Positions 12,501 through 21,669 of a DNA stretch of 64,000 nt are shown in pieces (within the stretch, counting starts at the first letter, position 1; the number at the start of each line of letters is the position of its first letter). Made by a program: the position numbers and the translations under genes. Source of the stretch: Enoplolaimus lenunculus (Eukaryota > Nematoda > Enoplea > Enoplida > Thoracostomopsidae); the NCBI GenBank assembly GCA_030248215.1, contig JASANG010003544.1, positions 60,611-124,610 on the forward strand. Reading direction: 5' to 3'. The notes below the pieces were generated by a model that ran no database searches, had not been told where the DNA came from, and was given only the letters and a program-made list of their open reading frames with translations.

Positions 12501-15500
12501 TTATTTTAATAAAAAACAATTTTTGTTTAATTACGTTCTAGCTATGTATTTTAGATAAATCCACTTATCGATGGGTTTTCCGATTCGCTTGCGTGTCTCA
12601 AAGACGTTTGTCATACGCTGCTTCAAAGTCAAAGTTTGCGACGATTTATGCTCATTATTCGTGAAGTTGGAAATCATATGAACAAGGTAAGTGTTACTAG
12701 TTTACAGTTTTGTGACTTAGGCCAAAGTATAAACTCATTTTTACGGTTACGATTTACGCTTAGGAATATGCTTATACTACTGCTACTGCCCTGTTCAATA
12801 CGTTGGTCATAGTCAAGTACTCCAGCAAATAAAAACGTTGGAATATTTTTCCGTATTTTTTCATATCAGTCTATTGGTAGGGACCATCGGAACATTGGCG
12901 GATTCATAAATTTTTTGATGGCACAGGCCAAGCGATATATTATGGTGAAAAAGCTATTTCGGTACGAAATCTTTGTAGAAAGTTTTGATTTTGAATTCTG
13001 TTGAGGCCTAATCCCGTATTCTCAAATGTGTGTAGCATCTATTACCGCTTGGTAATTGGTCCTGTATTTTAGAAACCAGAGCATGGTGAGGTTCGAAAAT
13101 CAACACATTGTTCGCGTTTTGATTTGCACTACTTTTGTGCCAATTTGGAGATCTGCAATTGCAGATGTTCGTTAGTTTGAAAACCTATCGCTAACTGATG
13201 ATAGGTGCTGTACGCATTTAAGAATACGGGTCCCAGGCGTAGGGGATCCTCTTGGACCCGTTGAACTTTAATCTCTGATCTTTACACGGCCGCTTCCGCG
13301 TTGTACGACAGCGGCAGTCACTTAAATTGCTATTGCTTTTGCTGACTGCAAGTAGGTCTCTAGATGCGCCATTTGGCATAATCATCAAATATGTATTAGG
13401 CATATATTAGGTATATATACTGACATTTTATCGTCTCTCAAAAATAAAATTTCCCGTCAAGTTTTAGGTTTGTGTTTGTATTGCAGGGAACCTACGCCGG
13501 TAATGCAGCTGGGTTTAAGCTATCAAGCTTGTCACAGCTATGGGAAATGAAATCAAACAAGCCACAGGTCACATTTTTGCATGCGATTGTTGAAATTGCA
13601 GAACACGCAGCACTGGACAGCACAAGCTTCATTGATCGCCTGTCTCAGCTGCCGAGAGCTTCGAGGTTGGTTGTAACTTTTTCTGGAATATATTTGCATA
13701 ATTTAAACTCAAATATATATTAAGTTCGGAGTTGAATCCGTGACTCGTACTAAAATTCAGCAAAGGTGCCAACTACAGCTACTGTGTATTTCGAATCACT
13801 AAACGAAAAGTGCTAAAATTCATTTAAAACACAACTACAATTACAGATTTTCGATTTTTAAGGCTTTGTCGTTTGTATTTATAAATTACGAAAAATTCCA
13901 ATGTTAACCAACGCAAAAATTTCAATTTTAACCGACGCTAGCTGTTGTTTTTCAAATAGCACCAGTCGTCGTCTATAGACGGTGACAAATTCCACATCGC
14001 GTACACAAATTAATGTAAACCACGCATAAATATGGTTATCGTGTCTTGCAGCGAATTTGTGCTGCGCAAGTTAAACACTGTGCATTGTATATTATTTCGA
14101 GTAGGTTGTTTGCGCTTATAAATAATGCTTCTAGTATACTCTATGAGTGAACGAGACAGTTAGATGGATTTGAAAGAAGGGCTAAAACTGCCTGCCCCGA
14201 CTGATTGTCTTGAAACTCATTTCTCGCTCGAACGTACTCGCTATGTACCCCCATCGGTTATAAATTTTAGAATTTCTCTCGATACCATTCGAACCGAAAC
14301 TGCACAATCACGAAAACTTATTGTTGAGTTGAAAAGTAACGTTGAACAAATCAAAGATGATCGCAACTTTGCGTTGCAGTCTCAAAAATTTTTTAAGGTA
14401 AAATGCACTTTATTGCACTTGCAATAAAATTGCAATACAAATACCTTTTACGGGTGGCGATATACTTTTGATGACGTCCGACGCCGCCCGTCGCCGTCGG
14501 ACGCCGCTTTTTACCGTACCGACAAGTATAGGGCCACCCTAATGCGATGGTATGGGGTGAGTTTTGTCGTATTGAATAATGCGGCAAGTTTGTTTTATCT
14601 TTTCTATATTTTAATGAAATTATAAATTCAACAATTTGCTGTCAAACAATTGTCAAATTACGTATCGTAGGCGTTCCAGCTTTAATTATTACTCGTAATC
14701 CGTAGTTGCACACATGTGCAACTTTGTTGTCGTATGCTTAGAAAGATTTGTTCAAACAAGTCAGCACTTAAACCTTGAAACTTGATTGACAATTGAAAAA
14801 ATAACAAAATAGAAGCAAATTGGCATATGGTTATACAAATTTGCTGGAACGTTGCCCAAAATACGTATGTGGGGCATTCCAGCTTTAATATATAGATTAT
14901 AAATAATAAATACAAGTGCAACGTGGTCGCAATATTTGCAATGCTTTCTCTTCAAAACACTATTGCATACATTTGTTTTAATATGATTTTAAAAGTTAGC
15001 TGACAGTATTGTCAAAGTTACCGTATGTGCGGCGTTCCAGTTTTAATTAATATACAAAAAGACATTCATATTTCGTTTTTTAGTCTTGTGAATCGCGTTT
15101 TGAAGAGTTATCAATGTGTATCGCTGATATCGATCAACTGACACAACAACTACAAGCGTATTTCTGCGACGAAGCTAAACTTGAAGATATTTTGAATATT
15201 TTTTGTGATTTTTTGACCAAAATTATTGCCTACCGTCAGGTTATTGTTTAACAGTATTTATTCGGTTCCCCGTGTTTGAAAAAGTGTTAATGTCAATACC
15301 GAAAACTGTTTTATGGAAATTTTCCGCCACAAGTAGCAGTGTATTTCGAGCCAAATAGCATATGCAAGTGAATGTGTTTACAAATTTGGGCAAATGTAAA
15401 GAACAGGGGCGGAACATTATTACAAGCATATTTCTAAGTCTGAGCCTACGCCTAACCGTAAGAATGAGCATATTCCTAAGCATAAGCTTAAGCCTAAGCC

Positions 15501-18028
15501 TAACCGTAAGAATGAGCATATTCCTAAGCATAAGCCTAAGCCTAAACCAAGCAAAAATACTTCTAAAGCTTAAACTTTCTCTATTGCAGTTCCACAGAAA
15601 AAACGTTCCGCCCCTGAACTTAACATGAGCCCAAATTTGCAATCTAAAAATAATATTCCTCACAGAAAATTTTGAGAATATGTTCGAATTTGCATATATA
15701 TGCTGTCTCTCTTGTACATATATGAAACAATCATTACATCAGCTGGAACGCTGCCTCAAATAGGTTCGAGTTACTTTGCCGTTCAGCTTTATATTTTGAA
15801 AATTAAAGCATTCCGATATATTTATACTCATCAGTGATATTTTTTGGGTAAATTATTTCCTTCCTTTGTTGCAATTCTATAGTTCATCTATAAGCTTGCA
15901 GCCAAATATCCTGAATATCAAGCAATGAAGTATTCGCTGGGTCGACAATGATAAACTATGATAATATTTGTGTTTTGCAGGAAAATGAACAACGAAAACG
16001 CGAAGAAGAAAAAATTGCGCGACGACGAGAGGAACAACTCCAAACTGGCGTGAATAGACGTCGCATAAAATATCGATGTAAGTTTGGTTTAACAATTTAC
16101 ACGATTCAACTGGAAATCGACCAGAGATTTAAGTTGAAAACGATTTTTTTACCCGACCCACTCGTTTTGGCCAATGCTACTTTTAGGGGCGGAACAGTAG
16201 ATTATGCGTATTCCTAAACCTAAGTTTAACCTAAGCAAAAAATGTAACCTAGAATCTAAACCTACTCCTTTACAGACCCACCAGAAACGTGGACGCCCCT
16301 TAAAGTAATATTTGGTTCACGCTTTACTGTGCGTATTTTTTGACCCGCGGGTATACTTTTGTAAATTTTAGTTTTTCTTTAAACCACATTTGTCTATTCA
16401 TGCGTGATGTCTAAATTTTAGGTGGGTAAAGATTAACAAATTTTTGATCGAATTTTGTAAAACTCCGTTTGTATCTATGTGCACATCTGAAATTTCCTTC
16501 CAGTGCCGCGTTTATCCGCGTTAGCCGAGTACCGAGGGTAAAGTGAAACTCTGGCAGGGGCGTCATAGCAAGGGTTAGAGAGCGCTAAGCCATGACTGTA
16601 TTGCAAACTGCAATATTTGGCTGGGGGCCAAGTGGGCCATGGCCCACCCAATGGTTTTGGAAAAATTTCACTTTTAAGAATTGTTGGTGCTTTTCTATAC
16701 GGAACCGACATTGCTTTAGTGGTATATATGAACCAAATTTATTATCTCACACGTAGTTGTATGTGTAGTGAAGTGACTGTTTTTGTACGAGCAAGGGTTA
16801 GAGAGCGCTAAGCCATGACTGTATTGCAAACTGCAATATTTGGCTGGGGGCCAAGTGGGCCATGGCCCACCCAATGGTTTTGGAAAAATTTCACTTTTAA
16901 GAATTGTTGGTGCTTTTCTATACGGAACCGACATTGCTTTAGTGGTATATATGAACCAAATTTATTATCTCACACGTAGTTGTATGTGTAGTGAAGTGAC
17001 TGTTTTTGTACGAATACACACTATATACTTAAAGTATTTGTGAGGGACTCCATCCCCAAACGAAAATGCTGGCTATGCCCATGCGTAAAATCAACTGTTA
17101 GGATATTAGAACATTTTGTATGATAAATGAATTTAAACACAATACACAACGTTTAACAATTATATTCTACGCGTATGACCAGTGCAAAATCTCCACAAGA
17201 CGTGAAAGCTCCATTACACTTGAGCGTCAAGTTGTGATTTCAATCCTGACTTGAAAACAGTTCTTATACGTAATACTAAATATTTATGCGAGAAAGGGTT
17301 GATACTTTGAAATTGCCAATTTTGGCCTTATGAAATTGCCAATTTTGGTCGTATGAAATTGCCAATTTCGTCCCTATGAAATTGCCAATTTTGGCCCTAT
17401 GAAATTGCCAGTTTTGGTCCTACGAAATTGCCAATTTTGGCCCTATGAAATTGCCAGTTTTGGCTCTATGAAATTCCCAATTTTGGCCCTATGAAATTGC
17501 CAATTTTGGCCGTATGAAATTGCCAATTTTGGCCCTATGAAATTGCCAGTTTTGGCTCTATGAAATTGCCAATTTTGGCCCTATGAAATTGCCAGTTTTG
17601 GCCCTATGAAATTGCCAATTTTGGCCCTATGAAATTGCCAGTTTTGGCTCTATGAAATTGCCAATTTTGGCCCTATGAAATTGCCAATTTTGGCCGTATG
17701 AAATTGCGAATTTTGGCCCTATGAAATTGCCAATTTTGGCCCTATGAAATTGCCAATTTTGGCCCTATAAAATTGTCAATTTTGGCCCCTAAGTCGGCAA
17801 ATTATTAGTTAATAAAAACGATTTCCTATGTGATAAATATTTATATTTTCAGCAATTTCAATGAACACTGGTGAAATAGCAAACCGCGGCGTTACTGAAA
17901 CTTCAAGTGGAGTATCACAATCTGTGGACGTTGTTGGACAATTGCTTGACCAAATACGACAAGGCGGACATAAACTTCGTCAAGTACGTCCGCCTTCGCC
18001 ATCTGGTTCCGGTATCCGTGATACGTGA
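289..18028 (+). CDS. INF2: INF2-like formin, 5'-partial, 17 exons (DID end, FH1, FH2, WH2/DAD)
   Basis: Formins nucleate and elongate unbranched actin filaments; INF2 also severs them and acts at ER and cytosolic membranes. Exons, joined by AG/GT sites in agreeing phase: 289-457, 2164-2393, 2685-2767, 3304-4579, 4943-5200, 6301-7058, 7464-7624, 9425-9486, 10072-10155, 10548-10712, 11834-11959, 12555-12686, 13487-13665, 14271-14397, 15084-15239, 15981-16077, 17853-18028. They sum to 4,239 nt, 1,412 residues plus TGA. The first exon opens with an acceptor, so the start codon and early DID exons lie left of the window. FH2 signatures include LRTIRWNKF, LLDAKRSLNVNIFLKQFK, LGPAERFF and GNAAGFKLSSLSQL. 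The end carries LLDQIRQGGHKLRQV. DID + FH1 + FH2 + WH2-like tail, without an obvious diaphanous-type coiled coil, favours INF2; an FHDC1-like or other invertebrate formin is possible. Formin call is firm, subfamily is inference. Confidence 0.9.
1040..1354. mobile_element. Family B MITE with internal 60-bp duplication
   Basis: Family B tips read CACTGTAAATTCCA/TCAGTGA and the complement ending TTTACAGTG, usually flanked by TA; the interior is rich in GAGTTGA, AACTCA and GGACTATCAGAAC words and forms a near palindrome of about 250 bp. This copy has a direct repeat at about 1221-1280 and 1281-1340. Formin intron. Confidence 0.8.
1795..2155. repeat. AT-rich tandem array in a formin intron
   Basis: Degenerate unit of about 30 bp based on aattttaacaattattaat then ttttattttt, repeated about a dozen times up to the acceptor of exon 2164. 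The pyrimidine tract of that acceptor appears to be the last, decayed unit. Confidence 0.75.
2164..2767 (+). CDS. Formin exons 2164-2393 and 2685-2767: end of DID
   Basis: The first exon follows a pyrimidine-rich acceptor (tttttcatactttcag) and ends at AAG|gtaaca. The second runs to TCAAG|gtaaga. The second encodes FPLLAAKLLHIVHHLISID, a hydrophobic helix like the last DID helix, completed at the start of the 3304 exon by DRFDVAERFLDLVARC. A Ser/Thr-rich insert (around residues 15-60 of the first exon) interrupts the helical repeats. Confidence 0.75.
2974..3224. mobile_element. Family A fold-back MITE
   Basis: Family A tips read (ggcc)atgtaaagatcaggggcgga and its complement ending ttctttacattggcc. 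The interior is a variable array of CTTAGGCTTAGG words alternating with aatatgctcattcttacg. This copy is full length, right tip clear (cattggcc at 3217-3224), in the formin intron before the 3304 exon. No ORF; the whole unit can fold as one long hairpin. Confidence 0.8.
3304..4579 (+). CDS. Formin large exon: low-complexity linker with 11-residue repeats
   Basis: Open over 1,276 nt from acceptor aaatttcag to donor ACG|gtaagg. After about 18 residues closing the DID it becomes Ser/Thr/Asp-rich without a known domain. Positions 3698-4027 are ten in-frame 33-bp units (consensus VGKLSDDVNGG), diverging towards VGK, IEK and AEK starts. Such linkers between DID and FH1 evolve fast. No coiled coil or membrane segment is seen. 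Upstream frame and splice phases fix the reading frame. Confidence 0.8.
3698..4027 (+). repeat. In-frame coding minisatellite, 33 bp x 10
   Basis: Ten consecutive 11-residue units, each opening with VGK, IEK or AEK and usually carrying D-V-N or a similar triplet in the middle. The period is exactly 33 nt with no indels across the array. This suggests purifying selection on frame, while the sequence of the units has drifted. Confidence 0.85.
4943..5200 (+). CDS. Formin linker exon
   Basis: Acceptor cgagtcactacag before 4943, donor CTACAG|gtaaat after 5200; 86 codons, phase 0 at both ends. The product is polar with Asn- and Ser-rich stretches and no recognisable domain. It is included because the phases match both neighbours and the frame is open. 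An upstream alternative acceptor (about 4909) would lengthen it. Confidence 0.6.
5629..5811. mobile_element. Family L MITE with internal 27-bp tandem repeats
   Basis: Tips gggtggtg and cgccaccct; inside, four or five 27-bp units aaaagtatgacggcaccgaa plus cgtcatc. Formin intron. Confidence 0.72.
6301..7058 (+). CDS. Formin FH1-containing exon with poly-Asn tract
   Basis: Acceptor gttattttag, donor AATAG|gtatgt. An AAT microsatellite at about 6500-6531 encodes an asparagine run. Near the end is a short FH1: IPLPPPPPVPPPTPLG (about 6886-6932), the profilin-actin recruiting segment, followed by a basic-proline stretch (PKAPPVAPPL). One main proline cluster is short compared with vertebrate INF2. 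A stop lies 58 codons downstream in the intron, so splicing at 7058 is needed to reach FH2. Confidence 0.85.
7464..15239 (+). CDS. Formin FH2 domain exons
   Basis: Exons 7464-7624, 9425-9486, 10072-10155, 10548-10712, 11834-11959, 12555-12686, 13487-13665, 14271-14397 and 15084-15239 together encode a complete FH2. In order: LRTIRWNKF with NNSLWSN (lasso), LEELFTKNA, LLDAKRSLNVNIFLKQFK (knob start, contains the conserved Ile and Lys that contact actin), LKSLRKILPDTAE, LGPAERFF, LRRFMLIIREVGNHMNK, GNAAGFKLSSLSQL, TFLHAIVEIAE, then a coiled helix and YFCDEAKLEDILNIFCDF (post). Known FH2 domains form a head-to-tail dimer encircling the barbed end. No expected block is missing. Confidence 0.93.
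7625..8010 (+). repeat. Minisatellite built from an exon end and its 5' splice site, 52-53 bp x 8
   Basis: The real donor GTGAGT is at 7625. Junction-like copies follow at about 7678, 7730, 7782, 7835, 7886, 7939 and 7991, spaced 51-53 bp. Units carry the exon-end-like tract (tttcc, then gcaaaaaa), the donor-like hexamer, and tagaatttaggaaaagaat. Three downstream copies keep GTGAGT exactly; others read GTAATT, GGGAGT, GAGAGT and GTTAGT. Confidence 0.85.
8030..8400. other. A-rich low-complexity intronic stretch
   Basis: About 370 bases dominated by A with scattered C (aaaacacacaaagaac, aaaaaaaaaaaaaaaa). Nothing coding is visible on either strand. Confidence 0.7.
9184..9312. mobile_element. 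Family A, right part replaced by family E fragment
   Basis: Left tip gatcaggggcggaacatttt is clear; the copy stops at about 9312, where a CGGAGCCGGA-rich family E fragment (9313-9395) begins. In the formin intron just before exon 9425. Confidence 0.7.
9709..9915. mobile_element. Family C MITE
   Basis: Tips tattctcaaatgcatatagc / acacattttgagcatacggg; interior contains tgctgaatttcaaacctgat. Family C is a near-palindrome of 200-220 bp with words such as agcacctattaccag. Confidence 0.75.
10207..10373. mobile_element. Family A copy
   Basis: Short core of cctaagcctaag words; right end reads cgttccgaccctgatctttt. Formin intron after exon 10072-10155. Confidence 0.7.
10740..11160. repeat. AT-rich low-complexity array in a formin intron
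   Basis: Loose repetition of taaataattttaaaaattct and similar words immediately after the donor at 10713. No coding signal. Confidence 0.7.
11601..11684 (+). pseudogene. tRNA-like sequence with decayed stems
   Basis: A-box-like tggcgtaatggtagagcg (11611) and B-box-like gagttcgatcc (about 11653) are at tRNA spacing, and a TTTT follows at 11681. The T stem and acceptor stem do not pair at standard positions, but GCGGGC (11601) pairs with GCCCGC (11675), extended by gcagttggaga / ttttccagctgc. A tRNA pseudogene or SINE head, not a working gene on this evidence. Confidence 0.4.
12226..12382. mobile_element. Family K MITE
   Basis: aggcccggatccggctcact to ccctggctacgggcccgtat, with cttacaagcaaggctgaaaa inside. 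Other copies: 18192-18330, 30832-30990, 46027-46178 and 46301-46464. Confidence 0.72.
12718..12810. mobile_element. Family A fragment
   Basis: Right half only: gcttaggaatatgcttatac, then gccctgttcaatacgttggtc. Follows the donor of formin exon 12555-12686 closely. Confidence 0.6.
13014..13232. mobile_element. Family C MITE, full length
   Basis: cccgtattctcaaatgtgtg to cgcatttaagaatacgggtc; formin intron before exon 13487. Confidence 0.8.
14452..14540. mobile_element. Family L MITE
   Basis: gggtggcgatatacttttga to tatagggccaccct, with nested GCCG-rich hairpin (gacgccgcccgtcgccgtcg). Follows the donor of formin exon 14271-14397. Confidence 0.7.
14690..14905. repeat. Family F repeat with terminal hairpin
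   Basis: Ends with a hairpin, gctggaacgttgcccaaaat then acgtatgtggggcattccag, followed by ctttaatatata. Upstream carries the palindrome gttgcacacatgtgcaac. Shared with 34545-34850; further ends at 4818-4880, 15010-15055, 45590-45655 and 48640-48705. Confidence 0.65.
15388..15632. mobile_element. Family A copy
   Basis: Both tips present (gggcaaatgtaaagaacagg; gaacttaacatgagccc); internal unit cctaaccgtaagaatgagca twice. Formin intron. An open frame across it is only the repeat. Confidence 0.8.
15981..16077 (+). CDS. Formin post-FH2 basic helix exon
   Basis: Acceptor gtgttttgcag, donor CGAT|gtaagt. The 32 residues are strongly charged (ENEQRKRE followed by EEEKIARRREEQL), the basic-acidic helix that follows FH2 in most formins and leads to the regulatory tail. 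Phase 1 end matches the last exon. Confidence 0.85.
16169..16320. mobile_element. Family A2 copy
   Basis: A2 differs from A in its tips: ggccaatgctacttttaggg at the left and gacgccccttaaagtaat at the right, with ctttacagacccaccagaaa before the right tip. The core is shorter with fewer TTAGGC words. Confidence 0.75.
16568..17013 (+). repeat. Perfect-looking tandem duplication, 223 bp x 2
   Basis: Positions 16568-16790 and 16791-17013 read the same throughout, as far as I can compare by eye. The unit contains a palindromic stretch (gggccatggccc). It is intronic. Either a very recent duplication or an assembly duplication. Confidence 0.85.
17306..17790 (+). repeat. 23-bp minisatellite, about 21 copies, in the last formin intron
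   Basis: Unit ATGAAATTGCCAATTTTGG plus CCCT, 23 bp, with single-base variants (ccagttttgg, ggtcgt, ggctct). No coding sense. It lies between exons 15981-16077 and 17853-18028. Confidence 0.92.
17853..18028 (+). CDS. Formin last exon with WH2/DAD-like motif
   Basis: Acceptor tttatattttcag at 17852. It encodes 58 residues ending GSGIRDT and TGA at 18026. The segment VVGQLLDQIRQGGHKLRQV fits the WH2-like DAD pattern (L-x-x-I-R-x-G-x-x-L-R) of INF2, which binds actin monomers and the DID. No longer C-terminal region follows, so this protein ends shortly after the motif, unlike vertebrate INF2, which continues. No clear AATAAA was seen close downstream. Confidence 0.85.
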
Positions 18029-18482
18029 GGCTGAAAATTATGCGACAAATGTAAAAAAATTGTATTTATTTATTTTTTATTGTAATATTTTTGTGTTTTT
18101 TTATTGAATTCGTGGTTTAAGATGGAACGGACCAATCGTTAACGACCATTCAATAAGGTTGTAGCTTTTTCTGATCAATTGAGAATCAGGCATGTAGCCA
18201 GCTCGCCTTGCTAGGGGTGGGGGCTAAAAAATTTTCAGGAGGCGCACGGAAGGGCTTTCAATCAGGTACAAACAGGGTTGAAAATTCTCTAGAGGGGGCA
18301 AATTTTTCCAGGGGGGCTGAACCCGCTGAGAATGTGTCTACTTAAACACTGTTTTGGCGTATCTCTTCCTGCTGTGCTAGCTTTTTGCTTTATTGCATAT
18401 ATCACAGTTAATAATGTTTTTATCATAAATAAGGACATCGACGTTGCTGTCACTTAAGATTGCACATTTTGTCTCGGCGTAC

Positions 18483-18926
18483 TGTAGTGATCCGAATAAG
18501 AGGGAATAATAAGAAGTTGTCTCCATTTTGAGTCGCAATCAATAGGAGTCTGTATGCCTAATAAGAGTCCGTAAGCGGATAGAGTCTCTAAACCCTAATT
18601 AGAGTCCATAAATGTCAATTATTAACAAATTGTAGCGCATAATTGACTCCAGGAGCAAATAAATTTGAGTTCAAAACTTTAAAGCATATTTAAGTTTTGA
18701 AAGTACATTCCTAAGTATAACCTAACATTATAGCTCCAGCTTTTGATCCAAGACAAACGTTTAATTCAACGGATAATTTCAGTACCGGATATATATCAGT
18801 AACAAAGTGTATCGGAGCGTGAGTTAAAAATAAATAACAGTCCGTAACCGAATAACAACGGGGGTACCACCCTCTGGAGAAGCCAAAGAAATATCAGTCC
18901 CTCCTCTTATTCGGGTCACTACAGGA
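18483..18926. mobile_element. Family G element with terminal inverted repeats
   Basis: Left gtagtgatccgaataagagg, right cctcttattcgggtcactac: complementary except one base. Interior includes aataagagtccgtaagcgga. No ORF. Between the formin and the LINE. Confidence 0.8.
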
Positions 18927-19991
18927 CTGTGTACTTAGGTTAGAAAACGTGCTCAAATATATTATGGAACATTTGGTTCAGCGTAAAAATAAAATTATTG
19001 TAAAATATGTAAATAAAAGGAACGTTTGTTGATTCAACTAAAACGTGGTCAGCGCCTAACAAAACTATTAATTTGTTCAGACAATTCTATTCAAAACTTT
19101 ACAACGTTTTGAATCAACGGAACTAAATTTTTTGCAGGAACCGGAACACGAACAGTAACAGGAATTGAATTTCTTTGCAGAAACCGTAACAGGAACAGGA
19201 ACCGCAAATATGAAATAGTTTTCATCACCGAATTACTGTTGGGCTTTTTAGAAAACTTACCAAAAATTAGCTTAAGCAAATTTTCATCTATTTCATCATC
19301 AAAATTTTTCGAAAACATCCCTTAATCAGTTTAACAAAATTGAGCTAATTGCAAAAACGCTTGTTTCAAAATAACAATTTTTCAAAGACAAAGTTTCCAA
19401 TATTTAAATGATTATTAAAACACAAATCCGTCAAAATTTCATTTCATGCACCTTTGAATGATGGAACAGGAACAGGAACATGAGTTGAGATGAGTTTTTG
19501 AGAAGCCAAATATGGTTTTTCAAACTCTGATCCTTGACTTCGCCGTTCACTTTTCCCTACCGAAATTGGTATATTTCAGCATTTTTTGCTTTAATTACAA
19601 TTGAAACCTGCCATTTTGAAATATATTCTATCGCATAGCTCATCGCGACAATCACGCAGCATAGTAGCTATTAACCATAGTTTGTGCTATTTATATACAT
19701 TGCTGGTATACTAAATTTATTTAGTGCAAAAAATGTAACCGGTTAGGTAGGTATATGATACTGAATGCGATCGAAAGCCTAAGCCTAACCGTAACCCTAA
19801 AACTACTGGCCAAAAACTTACAACAATTTTAGCAAACAGCTTAAAAGTAGGCTTCGCCGAAATAAGTATTCTTAAGCCAGACTTGTAACGAAGACAGGGC
19901 ACAAGATTTCTTGGCAGTAAGAAAAATTTGCTTAACACAGAGTTCGTTTAAATTTGTCAATTTTTAAGCAACAAAATATTTGCCATCTTGG

Positions 19992-20165
19992 CTGTGTAAA
20001 AATCAGGGACGGAACGTTTTTCTGTGGGACTGTAATAGAATATATAAGCTTTTATGCAAAATTATTTACTTATGTTTAGGCTAAGGTTTTGGTCTAAAGC
20101 TCGATTTTATGCGTAGGCTTAGACTATCACTTTGATTTAAACTTAGGAATACTACGAAAGTTTAT
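19992..20165. mobile_element. Family A, right end decayed
   Basis: Left tip aaaatcagggacggaacgtt is clear; the core is decayed and the right tip is not recognisable. Confidence 0.6.
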
Positions 20166-20445
20166 TCCATCATTTTTTAAAATTTCAACGAAAGTTATTT
20201 CAATATTTAAATGAAAAATTCTGACAACTGTGAGCGAAGTACGTTTTAACTCAAATTGGATAGCTCATGCTGTTTTAAATGTGATCATGACTCACAACGA
20301 AAATCATACGTTTTGGCAAATAAAAAATACAGTAACATACATTATGAAAACAGCCACTTACAAAGAACTTAGGCAAAAAAGGCCGTAAAATCAATAGGTC
20401 CATGCAAGGATCAGGAGCGAAATGATTTTCTGCGGAACAGCATGT

Positions 20446-20850
20446 CAGGGTGTAAACGGATAGTAAAAATAACGGGAACGGAAACGAATTGTGATGAAAA
20501 TATCGGAAACGGAAAACGGATATTGAAGTATAAAAGTTTTAAAAATGATTTATTTTTCTGCCAACGCAATTAAAGGCGTGCATACATTTACTGGTTTTTG
20601 AAATATTCGAAAGAAAAATTGGCAGATGCATCGATTTTTTAAGATTTTGAATCAACTTCTTGATTTTTAATTCGTTTCAAACAATTGCATCATATCTGTA
20701 ACGAAAAATTGCGACATATATACGTGATTTGTAACTAATTTTGAACGGAAAAATAACAGAATTTCCGATATTTCTATATTACGAAAACGGAAACAGACAC
20801 CGATTTTCACCGGAAACGGAAACGGATATCCGGTTACATCCCGATGTATG
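20446..20850. mobile_element. Family E-like element, divergent
   Basis: cagggtgtaaacggatagta at the left, ggatatccggttacatcccg at the right, ACGGAAACGGA repeats near both ends. Confidence 0.65.
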
Positions 20851-21262
20851 TGCCTATGTGTCCGAAGCAGCCAGTGTATATAGATTTTAGCAAAACTTGC
20901 CATACCATTGAAGTATATTGAAATAAAAAATTCAAAAACACAACAAATTAATCGTTTAATCTTTTGCTCGAAGTGGGACCGCTTGATCCGTTAAGGGCTA
21001 CAAGGCATCGAAACCCGGCACAACCCCTCCTCCACACCATGACACCTCTTGAGGTGCCATGGCCAATTCAATCTATGTTATAAGTATCCACTGGCAATAG
21101 ATGCTACACATATTTGACAATTCTGAATCCATGCATTTGATATCATTTGCTTATTTCTCTTTTTGTAATCTTTTTAGTCTTTATTCGTTTTGTTGTTGTT
21201 GTTGTTTGTTCTACAAACAAAATATACCACAAGAACATTATCTGTAAACATTTGTATTTCCA

Positions 21263-21516
21263 CACTGTAAATTCCAGTGAGTTGATTTTACCTCAGAATG
21301 AATTGAATCACTCAGCCTGAGTTAGGACTATCAGAACTCAGAATTGTTAGTTGATTCAACTCAATCTGAATCAACTGATCGACTCACCCAAATCAAATCA
21401 ACTGAAAGTCAAAAAATCAACTCAACTCAGAGTGATTTACTGCTTATTGTAATTAACTCAGAAATAACTAACTTTCTAGCCTGAGTTCATTATTCTACTC
21501 ATTGGAATTTACAGTG
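21263..21516. mobile_element. Family B MITE abutting the LINE 5' end
   Basis: Starts CACTGTAAATTCCAGTGAG, ends GGAATTTACAGTG followed by TA, then directly by LINE sequence. Confidence 0.85.
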
Positions 21517-21669
21517 TATCGATCGCTGACAATTTCAAAACTGTGCTTGGACAGTTTTGAAGGCCATCCTGTTCCCGTTGTATGGCTATGCTTCCCCGTA
21601 ACAATCCCAAAATATACTTGGACACCAAACACGTTACTGGGAAAGTCAGGGATCACACTTAACGCGTCG

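Larger units (their letters stand above)
18029..21262. other. Intergenic, no gene seen
   Basis: Between the formin stop and the LINE. Holds K 18192-18330, G 18483-18926, a run of CCGGAACA-type words at about 19130-19480 (E-like without tips), A 19992-20165, E-like 20446-20850 and a C tip at about 21080-21130. About 19500-19730 and 20940-21060 show nothing I recognise. Confidence 0.6.
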
